A stretch of 64,000 nt of DNA, from assembly GCF_963678635.1 (NCBI RefSeq), contig NC_087067.1, forward strand, positions 28,403,547-28,467,546, in the 5' to 3' direction. Below, piece after piece: positions 63,334 through 64,000 of this stretch (positions are counted from its first letter, which is position 1; each line of letters begins with the position of its first letter). The stretch comes from Symsagittifera roscoffensis (taxonomy: Eukaryota; Xenacoelomorpha; Acoela; Convolutidae). The position numbers and the translations under genes are program-made. Below the pieces are notes generated by a model, which worked only from the letters and a program-made list of their open reading frames with translations, was not told the DNA's origin and did no database searches.

Positions 63334-64000
63334 AGATTTCGAGCTTCTACGGGAGGTTTTAAATCGGAACGCAGATGTATTTTCAAGATATAAGTCGAAT
63401 ATCGGTTGCTGTTATTTCGTCGAACACAGAAATCGAACTTGAGGAAGACGCCACATAAATCGGAAGCGTGCCGAGCGGAAATAGAACTGTTGCTCTAATA
63501 CGACATGATAGAACCCTCAAAATCGCCATGGGCTTGCGGGGTAGTAATGGCGAAAAAGAAAGGGGGCAGCTTACGTTTTGTTGCGTTTTTCGCTACTTGA
63601 ACGAGGCAACGATAAAAGATGCGTACCCGATACACATACCGCGAATAGACGAGAGCCTCTCTAAACTTGGTGATGCCAAGTTCTTCACCACATTGGACTT
63701 GGGTTCTGCCTTCTGGCAGGTCCCGCTGCGGAAAAAGGATAGAAAGAAGACCGCATTCGCGTTTGAGTTGGGGTTGTACCAGTGGAAGAGGATGCCCTTC
63801 GGCTTGTGCAACGCAACGGCCACTTTTCAAAGACTGATGGCTCAGGCTTTGACCAGAGTGACAAAGAAGTACGGAAATCTTGTGATGTGTTACGTGGATG
63901 ACGTAGTCATAGCAACACCGACCCTGGAAGACCACATTGATCGGCTCGATGAGGTCTTTGGATGCATGAAAAGAGCAGGCTTGAAGTGCAAATCCATCGA
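63334..64000 (+). pseudogene. pol: gypsy reverse transcriptase, runs off the window
   Basis: Starts DEDFELLREVLNRNADVFSR (gypsy RT leader). After two frame breaks come SPWACGVVMAKKKGGSLRF, a one-base slip near 63573, then an open frame to the end: CVFRYLNEATIKDAYPIHIP, TTLDLGSAFWQVPL, KTAFAFELGLYQWKRMPFGL, FQRLMAQAL and YVDDVVIATPTLEDH. The catalytic YVDD is at 63891-63902 and the second catalytic aspartate is in TTLDLG. Confidence 0.85.

Larger units (their letters stand above)
55400..64000 (+). mobile_element. Ty3/gypsy element, 3' part beyond the window
   Basis: From left: a ~3.4-kb noncoding leader (with LTR, limits not placed), Gag, nucleocapsid, protease and reverse transcriptase, ending mid-RT at the window edge. 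Relative to the relic at 39010 it is younger: domains are complete, but each is separated by a frame change and Gag has in-frame stops. The primer binding site and LTR ends could not be fixed because the 3' LTR is not in view. Confidence 0.8.

Noticed and set aside
63495-63935. 146-codon minus-strand frame
   Set aside because: Opposite the reverse transcriptase with its YVDD; no own motifs.

Overview
The window is nuclear DNA of an animal, very probably an invertebrate. It is AT-rich, its genes are split by GT..AG introns (from about 0.2 kb up to 6.2 kb), and it carries relics of Penelope-like, BEL/Pao, Ty1/copia, Ty3/gypsy and LINE retroelements plus hAT-, Tc1/mariner- and Merlin-like DNA transposons. 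The phylum cannot be told from these bases. A run of 200 N (38549-38748) marks a scaffold gap.

Three host genes can be assembled by hand, all on the + strand. (1) 90-22949: a 12-exon SLC43-family membrane transporter, closest in remembered motifs to SLC43A3. All exon phases match and the joined CDS is 1809 nt (602 aa). Its introns hold most of the repeats in the first 23 kb. (2) 27981-29561: a three-exon MMACHC (cblC) orthologue, 810 nt (269 aa), with all phases matching; this protein processes cobalamin (vitamin B12) in the cytosol. (3) 42085-45806: a small heat-shock protein whose alpha-crystallin exon ends at a phase-0 donor. The next plausible phase-0 acceptor opens a 95-residue arginine/serine-rich (RS-like) tail. 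A second, frameshifted copy of that tail exon lies at 50499. An sHSP with an RS tail is the most unusual host-gene proposal here.

Layout. 1-23 kb: transporter with intronic repeats (Penelope 3' end, ~530-bp dispersed family, AGTAATGAACG-ended MITEs, a 680-bp fold-back element, tRNA-like SINEs, a direct-repeat-flanked GC-richer coding relic, a 463-bp tandem duplication, a Merlin transposase relic). 23-28 kb: intergenic repeats. 28-29.6 kb: MMACHC. 30-41 kb: decayed LINE, two copia fragments on the minus strand, the gap, and a Ty3/gypsy relic. 41.7-46.4 kb: sHSP gene with its intron packed with a ~200-bp hAT-type MITE family (8-bp target duplications visible). 46.6-48.6 kb: degenerate ~170-bp satellite. 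48.6-55.3 kb: duplicated RS exon and a BEL/Pao relic. 55.4-64 kb: a younger Ty3/gypsy element running off the right edge. It has a long noncoding leader with about 16 copies of a CCGGAGGGGTC motif, then gag (in-frame stops), a zinc-knuckle nucleocapsid, a DTGA protease and a reverse transcriptase with a YVDD active site.

The three host genes show no functional link; they are ordinary neighbours separated by transposon debris. The signals most worth testing are the sHSP-RS fusion with its duplicated tail exon, the motif array in the gypsy leader, and two minus-strand hammerhead-like cores whose stem II differs by compensatory changes.
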